Shown one piece after another: positions 7,105-16,428 of a DNA stretch of 64,000 nucleotides. Position 1 is the first letter of the stretch. Each line of letters begins with the position of its first letter. This DNA is from a virus. The notes below the pieces were generated by a model that saw only the letters and a list, made by a program, of their open reading frames with translations, ran no database searches and was not told the DNA's origin. The stretch covers positions 1 through 64,000 of IMG/VR virus record IMGVR_UViG_3300034101_005931; one strand, 5' to 3'. Position numbers and translations under genes: made by a program.

Positions 7105-9414
7105 TTATATTACAATATATAATACTCCTGTTTCTTGAACAACAGGTAAAGCAGAAACAGCTAAGATACTAGTAACTGCACTGGTTCCGGGAACTGTTGT
7201 GGTGTTAGTGGTTACTGCTCTTCTGCCAGCACTAAATATTGTACTTGAAGCACTAACTGTTCCATTAACTGTTAAGTTACCTGTAAGAGTGCCCCCAGCA
7301 AGAGGTAATAAAGTTGCTGTAGCAGAAGCAACATTAGTCTTATAAGAATCAAAGTCTGTATTAGTGGTAAAAGAACTAGAAGCACTTTGATAAGCTGTCG
7401 TAACATTATAAGCTTGATTCCATTGGGTTGAATCTCCGTGTTGAGAGGTGCTAACCGTTCCAACAACAGTCAAAGTGCTATTAGGATTTATTGTACCGAT
7501 TCCAACCAATCCATCAGAATTTATAACCAGTCTTTCTGTCGGTATAGTATTCCCTGAAGTTGTTGTCGAAAAAGACAATCTACCTGGGACAGAACTTAAT
7601 GCAACAGACGGAGTCTTATCAACAAAAACATTTATATCTGCTGCTGTATATGTATTTCTTGTAAAACTAGTAGATGCTGAAGAAAGATACCCAGTAAATG
7701 TTATTCCGCCCAATCTATCATTATTTTGAATAGTTAATGGGTCTGTCAAATTTCCTCTACTTTTTTGAAAGCGAATATTATTACTAATAGCTCCGCTGTT
7801 GCTAGATCTATTCATTAGTATATTCCCGTTATGTTCTGCTTCAGAAGATCCAAACTGTGAATATAATTGAATACCCACAAAAGGATTAATGTCTGAAAAT
7901 CCTTCCGGTAGAGCGCCCCCAATAACCTGACCACTTACTAACAATTTATTCTTAAAGGTCGAAAAAGCATTAACTTCTAAAGAAGATATTAAAACGTTAT
8001 TAGTAGAAAGGTAATTTGTAACTGTGGGTAAAATTTCAGCAGACTCTTCCCAAAATGCTGAATTACTCTGAACGGTGGTATAAGCTTGATTCCACTGAGT
8101 AGAATTGCCTACGTTATCATAAATTGTATTAGATGCACTTATTTCACCATTTACTGTAAAGTCTTTATTTGGGGTACTTGTTTTTACACCAACATTTGGA
8201 AAAGATCCAGTGTTTCCCCCAACATGCAATACTTCTACATCAGAGTCAATATCATAGAATGAAGCAATATCTCCATCTCCGTTATTACCTACCCATATGG
8301 CTGGTCCAGAACCAATATGAACAACACTCAAAGCACTTGTAGTAGAAAACACTGTATTAGCAAATGTTGTAGTGCCTGTAGCTGATATATTACCCCAAAC
8401 TGTTAAGTTGTTATTAATTCTTGTTTCTCCGGATATTATCCCGCCTGTTAAAGGTAAGAAATTAGCATGGGTGTAATTTATTGCTGTATTTGATGCTAAA
8501 TTCCATTGGGTGGAGTTTCCTTCTTGAGCATATACCACACCTGTTGCAGAAATGTTACCCGAAACTGTTAATCTTTCATTTGGAAGAACATTTCCAAAGC
8601 TAAAATTACCCACAGAATCTATTGTTCCTCTTTCTGCACTAGCTGTAAAAAACTTTAAGCTACCGGTATTCATAACATCTAAAATTAAATTACCTGTACC
8701 TCTGTGCCGAATATAAGAGTTTGCGTTTGGACCTGTATCTTCTCTGAGAATTCTAGTTCCAAAATCAAGATGTACAGCATCCCCAATGAGATCAACATAA
8801 GAATTTCCATTACCTGTTCTTCCTGTTCCGATTTCAATAAATCTTGTTTCTGTACCAGTTTCTCTTAAATTAATATTCCCATCTACAGTTAATCTTTCAG
8901 TTACTCTGCTATCATTATTTGCTGTTCCGATTCCTACAAAACCGCTTGAGAGAATGTTAATTCTGGTTGTATTGTTTGTTTCTAATCTAAAATTAAAAGC
9001 ATCATTTGTACCTATTGTTGTAATGGCGCCTCTTGTATTTCCTCCTGCTAAAATTGTATTTGCAGAAGCTTGACTTGTTGCAGTAGAGGCAGCTTGCCAA
9101 AAACCTGATGCTTCTTGATATATTGTGGTAGGTAAAAGTGTTGCTGTAGCAGAAGCAACATTAGTTTTATAAGAATCAAAGTCTGTATTTGCTGTAAATG
9201 AAGATAAAGAAACGGTATTACCAGAAGTTATAGAAAGATTTTTAGAATTTTGATCAAATAAAAGAGTCTGATTGTCTGAATCTTGTACAAGATCGATTAT
9301 TTGTTTTACAGTTGCTTTTAATTCTTCAGACCCATCCTCTTTATACCCCACAATATAATCTCCTGTAGTAAGAGGTGTTGCTGTTGAAAATTGTGTAAAT
9401 TTTTTTGTAGCCAT
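7105..9414 (-). CDS. large tail-fibre protein
   Basis: 769 residues. Begins MATKKFTQFSTATPLTTGDYIVGYK, an N-terminal domain shared by many marine phage fibres, then repeated beta segments alternating with phrases of the type VGNSTQWNQAY and GNISATG, and LTVNG/RLTV motifs typical of trimeric fibre shafts. The phrase TNTDFDSYKTNVASATATLLP occurs twice (near residues 75 and 690). A late box AATAAATA (9421-9428) is 6 nt upstream of ATG. No enzymatic or S74 chaperone motif is seen at the C terminus. Confidence 0.8.
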   Translation of the reverse strand: MATKKFTQFSTATPLTTGDYIVGYKEDGSEELKATVKQIIDLVQDSDNQTLLFDQNSKNLSITSGNTVSLSSFTANTDFDSYKTNVASATATLLPTTIYQEASGFWQAASTATSQASANTILAGGNTRGAITTIGTNDAFNFRLETNNTTRINILSSGFVGIGTANNDSRVTERLTVDGNINLRETGTETRFIEIGTGRTGNGNSYVDLIGDAVHLDFGTRILREDTGPNANSYIRHRGTGNLILDVMNTGSLKFFTASAERGTIDSVGNFSFGNVLPNERLTVSGNISATGVVYAQEGNSTQWNLASNTAINYTHANFLPLTGGIISGETRINNNLTVWGNISATGTTTFANTVFSTTSALSVVHIGSGPAIWVGNNGDGDIASFYDIDSDVEVLHVGGNTGSFPNVGVKTSTPNKDFTVNGEISASNTIYDNVGNSTQWNQAYTTVQSNSAFWEESAEILPTVTNYLSTNNVLISSLEVNAFSTFKNKLLVSGQVIGGALPEGFSDINPFVGIQLYSQFGSSEAEHNGNILMNRSSNSGAISNNIRFQKSRGNLTDPLTIQNNDRLGGITFTGYLSSASTSFTRNTYTAADINVFVDKTPSVALSSVPGRLSFSTTTSGNTIPTERLVINSDGLVGIGTINPNSTLTVVGTVSTSQHGDSTQWNQAYNVTTAYQSASSSFTTNTDFDSYKTNVASATATLLPLAGGTLTGNLTVNGTVSASSTIFSAGRRAVTTNTTTVPGTSAVTSILAVSALPVVQETGVLYIVI
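7313..9189. repeat. 50-bp direct repeat inside the large fibre gene
   Basis: GTTGCTGTAGCAGAAGCAAC... at 7313-7362 and 9140-9189, 49 of 50 bases identical; encodes the repeated shaft phrase DSYKTNVASATATLL. Can recombine and shorten the fibre. Confidence 0.85.
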
Positions 9415-9420
9415 CTATAT

Positions 9421-9428
9421 TATTTATT
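9421..9428 (-). promoter_or_regulatory. late promoter box for the large fibre gene
   Basis: AATAAATA on the minus strand, 6 nt before ATG 9414. Confidence 0.6.
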
Positions 9429-9657
9429 AAACACAGGGGTTTATATTATTCCAAAAAGTGCTTAGAGGAGCAGAATAGTCTGGACAATAAAAGGTATGAT
9501 TCACTGGTGTAATAGAGTTTAAAGAATCAGAAGTGCCGTCGCCCCAATCTACCGAAATATTTCCCGATGTGGTAGTTACACTAAACCCGGTTAATACAAC
9601 ACCAGTAGGAGAAGATCCAGCGTAGAGACCTATAAGAGCCTGTTTATTATGAAACAT
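9427..9657 (-). CDS. small virion-associated protein with PKD-like motif
   Basis: 76 residues. The centre GNISVDWGDGTSD matches the strand motif of PKD/surface-layer repeats (x-V-D-W-G-D-G-T). Too short for a full PKD domain, so either a minimal module or a remnant. Stop and start of the neighbours abut (ATG of 9657 shares its last base with the stop of the next gene). Located within the adhesin block. Confidence 0.55.
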   Translation of the reverse strand: MFHNKQALIGLYAGSSPTGVVLTGFSVTTTSGNISVDWGDGTSDSLNSITPVNHTFYCPDYSAPLSTFWNNINPCV

Positions 9658-10139
9658 TATAACCTCCCTACAGCGAATAATTGATTGTTGTCTTTATAGA
9701 TAAAAGCTCCTCCGTATTGTGCTCCAATGGTAACACCAACGGAGTTAAGTTGCGCTGCAGACAATCTTAAATTATTTGTTCCTGTATTCATAACTGCTAC
9801 ATTAAATCCATTAGGTAATGAGGTAGGAAATATAGCGCATAGGGGTTGAGTTGTAGTATTAAAATGAAATATTTTATTGGTATCAGCATCTGCAAACGTT
9901 TTTGTAACAGATACATCGGTAATAGCTACAGGTGACCCTATAACTATTGCATTATTGTTATTGCCTATAATATAGGCTGTTTCTGTGCTCGAAAGAGCCA
10001 CTATTTGTCCTGGGTATGCGATAGGGTCTGTATCAGCATATGCTGTTAAAGAGGACAAGGATGAAAAAACAGCACTATTATCTATAGGCTGATTTGAAAG
10101 TCTTGCAAACGGTCTTGAGAGTGAGAATGTTAATGCCAT
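9657..10139 (-). CDS. fibre-associated beta-rich protein
   Basis: 160 residues. N-terminal polar segment then beta-rich C-terminal domain ending GGAFIYKDNNQLFAVGRL; the ending GAAFVYKL of the 39963-40511 protein is similar, suggesting a shared C-terminal fold. Sits 5 nt from the beta-roll adhesin gene. Function inferred from position only. Confidence 0.6.
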   Translation of the reverse strand: MALTFSLSRPFARLSNQPIDNSAVFSSLSSLTAYADTDPIAYPGQIVALSSTETAYIIGNNNNAIVIGSPVAITDVSVTKTFADADTNKIFHFNTTTQPLCAIFPTSLPNGFNVAVMNTGTNNLRLSAAQLNSVGVTIGAQYGGAFIYKDNNQLFAVGRL

Positions 10140-10143
10140 AATA

Positions 10144-13100
10144 TTATACTATTACACTATATGTTTCATTGGACGTAAAGGTACCCACAGCTAAATATGT
10201 ATACACATAATAGTTAGTTGGGAATAAACTATTAGCTCCATTTACCGATACCGTTGTTTGTGTAAAGTCTCCTGTTACGTTAAAGCCTAGGCCGTTTCTC
10301 ACTTCGGATATTACGCCAAAGGTTGTTGGATAAGTGATTACAATTCGTTTTGTACCCGCATAAATCGGAATATCGAATGTTGTTCCGTTAGCAGGCCATG
10401 TACTACCGCTTCCTATCACCCCTGTTAATCCACGAATAGCCGATGAATCAGCTGGTGCAGATGCAGAAGTATCATTGCTATAAAATAATTTTCTTTTTCC
10501 TGTAATTGTCATGGTTCCTGGTGCTCTACCTGGACCAAATGCAGGTTGTAGCACACTCTTACTATTTATTGGTTGAGCACCGACATCAAACCCAATATTA
10601 ATAGCATATGAATTTGTCCCATCATTAATATTTGCTGCTGTTGTAAGTAAAGTGTTAGTTAAATTATTTACTTCGCCGAAGAAAAGGTAATTATTTGCTG
10701 CCCCAGCCGCATTTATTTGGAAGGCTGATGGATTCCAGACACCACCAACGAGTTTACCAATCCAGGCACCAGTATTTAATGCAGCTGTAAAGCTAGCTGT
10801 TTGTTCACCTACTTCAACTTGTCCACCGTTAGAGATGGTTACAGAGTTTATTAAAGCAGTCATCGATCCTGATGCAAAAGGACTTACAGTTGGGAAAGAT
10901 ACCTGTGTTAATAGTCGCTCCATACAATGCTGAAGAGTAGCGCCATTTCTTAAAATAGAAAGAGCTGTTAATGCCCCAACTGCTAAATCTGTCGTAATAT
11001 CAGATGTTAACGTACCACCACCACCACCAAGACCTAACGACCATAAATCTACACCAGCAGAAAGTATCTGACGTGCATCAGAAGTATTGTTTGATGAAAT
11101 GCTACCGTTCACGGTTAATTTGGCGACAGGCTCAATATTATAAACATTATTGACATATGGATGATTAATACCAATGCCTATATTTCCATTAGCGCCAACA
11201 CGCATATATTCCTTAAATTGTTGACCGTAGAAATTAGAGAACGACCCGAATCTTAGCGGGTCACCTTCCTTTACGTTAATGAACGCCTGCGCGTCTCCGG
11301 TTCTACCTCCGAAGAATTTTAAGAAGTGAGCAGGGCCAGGAAAAGGGTTGCCGCTTTCTGCAATAGAGAGACTATAATTAGCTCCTACCGACTCACTTCT
11401 AAGGTCAAAAAGTGATTGACCATCGGTACTTGCTGCTGTTAAGGATACCCATGGTGCTGTTGATCTATCTACACCGTGAACTCTAATATTACCACCATTA
11501 ACAAACAGTAGGTTAGAGAATAAGGGATCAACTCCTTGGTTCCAGGTTGTTTGATTGGTAACTGAACGGTCGCCTATACCTACAAAGCCTGGAAAATATG
11601 CACCACCAGCAGCTGATACCATGAATTGACCGACGCGGGTTGTTTCTAGCTGTTTTGTATGCGAGTAATCCCCCCCAAATATATACGAATTATCAAATTT
11701 TGCATTAGCCAAGCGTCCATACGCGTAAGAACCGCTTCCTGTGGCTATAGTTGTATCACCTGCTGCGTAAGAGAAATTACCAGCAGCTGAGGTATTAGAG
11801 CCTATTGAAAAACTCGCGTACCCAAAAGCGCTTGACCCATCCCCACCTACAAACGCACCGGACGCATCTGGACCTGTAGTTAGGTTACGCCCAACAGCCA
11901 TACTCGCTGGTCCAATTGTTAATGTCTCACGGCCACCTGCGTTTGAATAAACACCCCATGCAGTAGTTTGTACACCCCATGTTTTACAGCCATCTAAAAC
12001 TGCAACCGTATCATTGCCCTCAGCATGTGAATTGTGTCCAAGAGCTCTTGTAAGCATACCTTCGGAGTGTGCGTATGTGCCTTGTGCTAAAGTTCTAAAC
12101 CCTTCAGCATGAGCACCTAAGCCAAATGCACTTGTGTAGATACCCTCACTATGTGTTGCCCACCCTTGAAGTGGCTCACCTGCAAATGTTTCATATCCTT
12201 CAGCATGGCTAGCAAATCTTGTTGCTTGTGTATTGAACCCTTCTGCGTGTGTGTAAATATCAGAAGCTATTGTTCTAAACCCCTCAGCATGTGCACCGCT
12301 CGCTGCAATAGTTTCTATACCTTCGGCGTGACCATAAGATGAAAGTACCTGTGTGCGTTGACCCTCTGCGTGTCCGAAATGTGCACCACTATTAACTCGG
12401 GTTTGCAAACCTTCAGCATGTGCACCTACATCGAGAGCACTCGTACCTACCCCTTCAGTATGACTGAATAACCCGACAGCCATGGTAGATAGGCCCTCAG
12501 CATTTGTGTATATACCTAAAGCGCTTGTACCAAATCCTAGTGTATGTGAACCCTCACCGAGTGCTATTGTACCGCGACCTTCAGAATGTGAATTGACACC
12601 AATAGCGAATGTACTAAATCCTTCCGAATGTGAAAAATTACCTCGTGCAAGTGTTAGGTTACCCTCAGAGTGTGCATTAGTACCAAAAGCACTTGTAGAT
12701 ACACCTTCACTATGTGAACCAAACCCAGTTGCAAGTGTTGTTGTACCTTCAGCGTGGGCATACTGATCATCTGCAATGTTTGCATTTCCTTCAGCATGGC
12801 TATAAACACCGTAAGCAACATTTCCTAACCCCTCTACATGGCTTCCTTCACCTATAGCTTGGTTATTTGCACCTTCAGTGTGTGAAAAATCACCAATCGA
12901 TTGGTTATTATTACCCTCAGCATGGGATGCGGTTCCTGTGGAAGTGTTTCCTGTTCCTTCCGCATGCGATGAAGGCCCAACAGCTATACTGTTATTGATA
13001 GCGAAAGAGTTCGTTCCTGAGGCTCTACCAGAGTTGAACGCAGCTGCATCATCTGCAAACGCTCTACCTGAGTTAGCTGCTAAAGTTCGGGTAGCGGTTG

Positions 13101-13611
13101 CACTGCCTGCTTGAAATTCAGTGTTACCTGAAGCCGTTACACTACCACAAATAGTAACTCTCCGATCTAATTTAGGAGCTACATCGTTAATGACTATTTG
13201 ACCGTTATTGGCGATTAATAAAGCATTACGACCTGCAACACCATCTGACGAATCTGCATCTAAAAATCTCGCTACAGGTTGATTACCACCAGTTTGCTGT
13301 ACCGTCATTGCTGGCCCAGTACCGTGATTAATTACTGATAATGAACTCGTAGCGGTAACATATGATTCAAAATATGATTGGTCTCCATATACAGAGAGAT
13401 TGCCCATGATTGTTACATCTCTCCCTATAAAGCCGTCTCTGTTAATATGTAAATTTTGAGCACTTACCGTGGCATTAACAACCAAATCACCCTGAAATGG
13501 CTCTTCCTTAGAAGCTATAGGATCAGTACCAGAATCAGGGTAGTTTGGTGTAGCAATAGAATGGTGATTTCTTCTATGTAGCTTATTATGAAATCTTGCA
13601 TTATCAGCCAT
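10144..13611 (-). CDS. giant adhesin with YadA-head-like beta-roll
   Basis: 1155 residues. N-terminal basic segment (HNKLHRRNHHS), a fibre-type domain, then about two dozen ~14-residue repeats of the form G-x-x-[SA]-H-[AST]-E-G-x-x-T-x-A over roughly residues 215-570, the left-handed parallel beta-roll seen in the heads of YadA-type trimeric autotransporters. A C-terminal ~250-residue beta-rich domain follows. In YadA such heads bind matrix proteins; here host-surface binding is inferred. A late box TATAAATA (13618-13625) lies 6 nt before the ATG. Largest gene of the window. Confidence 0.85.
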   Translation of the reverse strand: MADNARFHNKLHRRNHHSIATPNYPDSGTDPIASKEEPFQGDLVVNATVSAQNLHINRDGFIGRDVTIMGNLSVYGDQSYFESYVTATSSLSVINHGTGPAMTVQQTGGNQPVARFLDADSSDGVAGRNALLIANNGQIVINDVAPKLDRRVTICGSVTASGNTEFQAGSATATRTLAANSGRAFADDAAAFNSGRASGTNSFAINNSIAVGPSSHAEGTGNTSTGTASHAEGNNNQSIGDFSHTEGANNQAIGEGSHVEGLGNVAYGVYSHAEGNANIADDQYAHAEGTTTLATGFGSHSEGVSTSAFGTNAHSEGNLTLARGNFSHSEGFSTFAIGVNSHSEGRGTIALGEGSHTLGFGTSALGIYTNAEGLSTMAVGLFSHTEGVGTSALDVGAHAEGLQTRVNSGAHFGHAEGQRTQVLSSYGHAEGIETIAASGAHAEGFRTIASDIYTHAEGFNTQATRFASHAEGYETFAGEPLQGWATHSEGIYTSAFGLGAHAEGFRTLAQGTYAHSEGMLTRALGHNSHAEGNDTVAVLDGCKTWGVQTTAWGVYSNAGGRETLTIGPASMAVGRNLTTGPDASGAFVGGDGSSAFGYASFSIGSNTSAAGNFSYAAGDTTIATGSGSYAYGRLANAKFDNSYIFGGDYSHTKQLETTRVGQFMVSAAGGAYFPGFVGIGDRSVTNQTTWNQGVDPLFSNLLFVNGGNIRVHGVDRSTAPWVSLTAASTDGQSLFDLRSESVGANYSLSIAESGNPFPGPAHFLKFFGGRTGDAQAFINVKEGDPLRFGSFSNFYGQQFKEYMRVGANGNIGIGINHPYVNNVYNIEPVAKLTVNGSISSNNTSDARQILSAGVDLWSLGLGGGGGTLTSDITTDLAVGALTALSILRNGATLQHCMERLLTQVSFPTVSPFASGSMTALINSVTISNGGQVEVGEQTASFTAALNTGAWIGKLVGGVWNPSAFQINAAGAANNYLFFGEVNNLTNTLLTTAANINDGTNSYAINIGFDVGAQPINSKSVLQPAFGPGRAPGTMTITGKRKLFYSNDTSASAPADSSAIRGLTGVIGSGSTWPANGTTFDIPIYAGTKRIVITYPTTFGVISEVRNGLGFNVTGDFTQTTVSVNGANSLFPTNYYVYTYLAVGTFTSNETYSVIV

Positions 13612-13617
13612 ATATAG

Positions 13618-13625
13618 TATTTATA
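13618..13625 (-). promoter_or_regulatory. late promoter box for the giant adhesin
   Basis: TATAAATA on the minus strand, 6 nt before ATG 13611. Confidence 0.7.
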
Positions 13626-13660
13626 AAAAATAGTGGTATTGTTTAAATACTTATGTAATT

Positions 13661-13846
13661 ATGGAATTACCCAATCTAAATAAAACACAGAAATTTATAG
13701 TTGATACATTAAAAGAAAAAATAGGTAGTGAATTCACGGAAAAATGGCTTTTTCTTAAAAACAAACATTTTATGAATCGAGCTCCTATTGATTTTATTTT
13801 ATCAGAAAACTATGACTATTTTCGTTATATAATGGATGATAACTAA
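13661..13846 (+). CDS. small protein resembling Xre/MbcA/ParS toxin-binding domain
   Basis: 61 residues. The second half, W-x-x-x-KNKHFMNRAPIDFILSENYD, follows the pattern W...NP-x-L-x-G-x-x-P-x-x-[IL]-[IL] of MbcA/ParS-type domains that appear in antitoxins and phage small proteins. The HTH half is absent, so this is a stand-alone short form. Precedes the membrane coiled-coil gene; a TTTAAATA box is 11 nt before the ATG. Confidence 0.5.
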   Translation: MELPNLNKTQKFIVDTLKEKIGSEFTEKWLFLKNKHFMNRAPIDFILSENYDYFRYIMDDN

Positions 13847-13850
13847 TAGT

Positions 13851-13858
13851 AATAAATA
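13851..13858 (+). promoter_or_regulatory. late promoter box for 13865
   Basis: AATAAATA, 6 nt before ATG. Confidence 0.65.
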
Positions 13859-13864
13859 CTTATC

Positions 13865-14989
13865 ATGTTAGATTTCTTTAAACAACCTGTTGCTTCAACA
13901 GAAAAACTTGATTCTTATCATACAATTTTTGGATTTGATACAACAAGTAAAACAGCAGCACAGGCCATCGATATTATCTATTGGTTTATTATATTTGTAG
14001 CTTACTGTTTCGCATTTCATGCTTTAGATGTAATTTTAGTTTCATGGAACTGGTTCCTTGTAGGGTTAGCGAGTTTAGCTGTTGTGGGTTTGCCATACTG
14101 TGTAAAAATAATACTCTTTGGCAGAAAAACGTTTCCTTTAAAAGCAGCGTTGCTTTGCGGTTTTCTTAGCATTCTTCCTACAGTATTTGATTTTGCGGGG
14201 TTATACTCTGAAACCGGTTTGCAAGATAGTTTAAATAGAAGTAAGACAGAAATTGTACAAACACTAACCGACTTCGAGGCACAGAGCCGTCGTGCTGCTC
14301 AGCAGCAAATACTCACTATTCAAAACAACGAAAGAGCAAAGACTACGGAACTCGAAGAACAATTAGGACAAACGCTATTAACAAAACAAAAAGAATTAGA
14401 GAATGCACGACAAGAAATTATAGATGAAAAGACTGGTGTACAATCTAACTCTACTTCTGGAAGGTCAGGAGCTGGTCCAAGAACACGCGAGCTTGAAGCT
14501 ACAGTTAGAAGACTTGAAGCGCAAGTTAATCTCGAACAAAAAAATTTAAAAGAAAACGTACAGCGTGCATCAGTTAATGTACAACAAGAGACGAAACAAC
14601 AAATTGAAGCTGTAACACAATCTATTCAGCTGTTGGATGCAAGAATAATAGAGACAAAACAAATTATATCACAGGCACATAAATTTCACGAACTCGACCT
14701 TGCAGTAATTAATGCTAACAGCTTAATTTCATCAATTGCTTCTAACTTAAATGTGGTGTTTAAACCTGTAGAGATAAAAGGATCAAGTAATATCTTAAAT
14801 CTTTCTTTTGGTGCCTTATTTGCATTCGAAATAACAGCACTCATATGTATGCTGCTCGCGATTTTAATGGAAATAGGTGATATAGTTATTGTCTACGTTA
14901 TACGTTATGAAAGACAACAACCGAAAACAAAGATCGTTAAGGTTGAATCAAAACCCTATCTATACAGAAAAACATATGAAGGGTATTAG
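13865..14989 (+). CDS. membrane protein with large coiled-coil domain
   Basis: 374 residues. Hydrophobic helices near residues 36-60, 61-85 and 92-115 (one hairpin plus one), a long Gln/Glu-rich coiled coil at ~125-285 (TRELEATVRRLEAQVNLEQ), and a last hydrophobic segment near 310-345 followed by a basic tail. This TM-coil-TM plan recalls DUF4407-like proteins, but the match is not certain. An inner-membrane location with an extended coil is inferred. Late box AATAAATA (13851-13858) is 6 nt before ATG, so it is expected late. Convergent with 14986-15465 (4-nt overlap). Confidence 0.7.
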   Translation: MLDFFKQPVASTEKLDSYHTIFGFDTTSKTAAQAIDIIYWFIIFVAYCFAFHALDVILVSWNWFLVGLASLAVVGLPYCVKIILFGRKTFPLKAALLCGFLSILPTVFDFAGLYSETGLQDSLNRSKTEIVQTLTDFEAQSRRAAQQQILTIQNNERAKTTELEEQLGQTLLTKQKELENARQEIIDEKTGVQSNSTSGRSGAGPRTRELEATVRRLEAQVNLEQKNLKENVQRASVNVQQETKQQIEAVTQSIQLLDARIIETKQIISQAHKFHELDLAVINANSLISSIASNLNVVFKPVEIKGSSNILNLSFGALFAFEITALICMLLAILMEIGDIVIVYVIRYERQQPKTKIVKVESKPYLYRKTYEGY

Positions 14990-15465
14990 CGCTTGCCGGG
15001 TTTAAGTTTTTTGACCGAGCAGATACAAAATTCTACATACGGGCAACCTACACAGCATCTTCCGTTATCCAAATAGATGTCCGGTCGAAGACATGCATGC
15101 TCTGTCATACTTTCAACATAAGCTTGAAATGACGCCCACTTGACAGGTGGTTTTGGGGTAAATGTTAAATCCTTATACTCTACTTTAGTATTTTTAGGTT
15201 TTTTAAGTAGCTTAAGCTTAATTAAAGCATTTTTATCAATAACAAAGCCCTGTTTACCTTTAGGCAGCAATTTTTTTTGTACCTCTTCCGGTTGTTGTCT
15301 TTGTTTTAAAAGTTTTTTAGCACTACGGTCTATGTAGTGTTTTTTAAATTGTTCAAAAGAGCCGAACTTACTAATACCTTTTGTAATAACGTTTTTTGAA
15401 ACACGTTTCTCTATCCCTGTTACAATACAAGCAATTATTGTGCTTTTGACTTTATCGGTGCTCAT
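14986..15465 (-). CDS. phage protein, CIVTG family with C-terminal Cys cluster
   Basis: 159 residues. N-terminal half (ACIVTGIEKRVSK ... GSFEQFKKHYIDRSAKKLL ... PEEV) is paralogous to the protein at 16117-16425. The C-terminal half adds a Cys-rich segment (CLRPDIYLDNGRCCVGCPY, then more Cys) that probably binds zinc. No function known. It lies alone on the minus strand between plus-strand genes. Confidence 0.7.
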   Translation of the reverse strand: MSTDKVKSTIIACIVTGIEKRVSKNVITKGISKFGSFEQFKKHYIDRSAKKLLKQRQQPEEVQKKLLPKGKQGFVIDKNALIKLKLLKKPKNTKVEYKDLTFTPKPPVKWASFQAYVESMTEHACLRPDIYLDNGRCCVGCPYVEFCICSVKKLKPGKR

Positions 15466-15521
15466 TAATGTTAATTATGTTATTAAGTGACAAGAAAATA
15501 GCAACTTCCTAAAAAAAAAGG

Positions 15522-15550
15522 TTGCTTCTCCAAAAATTTAAAGCTATTAT
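15522..15550 (+). promoter_or_regulatory. sigma70-type promoter for 15560
   Basis: TTGCTT, 17-nt spacer, TATTAT (15545-15550). Start codon 15560 follows 9 nt after the -10 with GGAG between. Confidence 0.6.
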
Positions 15551-15559
15551 TAATGGAGC

Positions 15560-15754
15560 ATGGGTAAAGTATCACCAAAAAAAATCGAAGACCTAATTAA
15601 AAAAGGTCGACTTGTTCCAGTAATTAAATCTGATTCTGATGGGAAGCATTTTTTAATTGGTTATAAGCGCAAAAGCACTAGCAGAAAACATAAAGACACT
15701 TTTATGTTACCTGAACCGGAAGAAATTCAAGTACCTAATTTTTCAAAAAAATAG
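15560..15754 (+). CDS. small basic hypothetical protein
   Basis: 64 residues, Lys-rich (KRKSTSRKHKD) with an N-terminal helix KKIEDLIKKGRLVPVIKSD. No domain recognised. Own promoter upstream (15522-15550) and GGAG 3 nt before ATG. First of a run of small plus-strand genes with separate promoters. Confidence 0.65.
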   Translation: MGKVSPKKIEDLIKKGRLVPVIKSDSDGKHFLIGYKRKSTSRKHKDTFMLPEPEEIQVPNFSKK

Positions 15755-15809
15755 TTGCAATATCTAACAACTATTTTAGTATGAATAACCGAAAGGAGGT
15801 GAAATAACA

Positions 15810-16001
15810 ATGGATTACAATAACACCGATCTACGTCCTAAGACGTTCTACGTTCAAATTGAGCGTCAGCGTAACGGAGAGTTTCGTGTCAAAAAGGCGA
15901 ATGTTCTCGAGAAGACTAACCAGTATGCTCGTACCCTTCGTCGTATTGATGCACGCGATTTTACTCGCGCTCTTCGTAGCAGCAACATCACCGTCGCCTA
16001 A
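15810..16001 (+). CDS. small basic protein, strongly expressed
   Basis: 63 residues, very basic (IERQRNGEFRVKKAN, RTLRRIDARDF). Shows every sign of high expression: a near-perfect Shine-Dalgarno AGGAGGT (15794-15800) 9 nt before ATG, preferred codons (CGT, CTC, GTC) unlike its neighbours, and a dedicated strong terminator just after it. Nucleic-acid or ribosome binding is a possibility from its charge; nothing identifies it. The frame is not a known ribosomal protein. Confidence 0.75.
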   Translation: MDYNNTDLRPKTFYVQIERQRNGEFRVKKANVLEKTNQYARTLRRIDARDFTRALRSSNITVA

Positions 16002-16025
16002 TACTCAACGGCTAGATGTCATAGA

Positions 16026-16060
16026 GTGCCGAACCTTTGGTTCGGCATTTCTATTTATTT
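16026..16060 (+). terminator. rho-independent terminator
   Basis: TGCCGAACC-TTT-GGTTCGGCA perfect 9-bp stem with 3-nt loop (16027-16047) followed by a T-rich tail. Ends the 15810-16001 transcript. Confidence 0.9.
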
Positions 16061-16080
16061 TAAAGTAGTAAAAAATCTAC

Positions 16081-16108
16081 TTGAAATCATTTCAAACCCA
16101 TTTAATAT
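16081..16108 (+). promoter_or_regulatory. sigma70-type promoter for 16117
   Basis: TTGAAA, 16-nt spacer, TAATAT (16103-16108). The ATG at 16117 starts 8 nt after the -10 box, so the transcript has almost no leader. Confidence 0.55.
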
Positions 16109-16116
16109 GTTCACTT

Positions 16117-16425
16117 ATGACAGCAGACCTTATTTCAGAAATTAATAAAAGATTTAAAAAGTCTATTACTAAAGATCCTAATGTCTTAACGTGCATAGTT
16201 ACAGGTAGGTCTAGACCAACAAACTCTCAATATTTGGAAGAAAAGTCGATCAAAGCTGGATCAAAAGAACGTTTTATTCAATATTATATTTGCAGAGATG
16301 CGTTAACTCTTTTAAAATCCGGTAAAACGTTGGAAGAAGTAAGGCAGGAATTTAGTGTAAGTACAGATGTTCTGCAGCCAAGTAATGAGGACATCGTTGA
16401 AGCACTTAAAATAAATGGAAAATAG
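16117..16425 (+). CDS. phage protein, CIVTG family
   Basis: 102 residues from ATG 16117 (upstream in-frame TTG 16081 lies in the promoter). Shares LTCIVTGRSR, YLEEKSIKAGSKERFIQYYICRDALTLLKSG and LEEVR with the product of 14986-15465, but lacks its Cys-rich tail. Function unknown; the pair shows a duplication in which one copy gained or lost a zinc-binding half. Confidence 0.7.
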   Translation: MTADLISEINKRFKKSITKDPNVLTCIVTGRSRPTNSQYLEEKSIKAGSKERFIQYYICRDALTLLKSGKTLEEVRQEFSVSTDVLQPSNEDIVEALKINGK

Positions 16426-16428
16426 TTC

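Noticed and set aside
12151-13114. Long plus-strand frames opposite the giant adhesin gene
   Set aside because: They are the reverse reading of the H-A-E-G repeats (rich in Pro, Ser and Val); no start signals, and the minus frame is clearly the gene.
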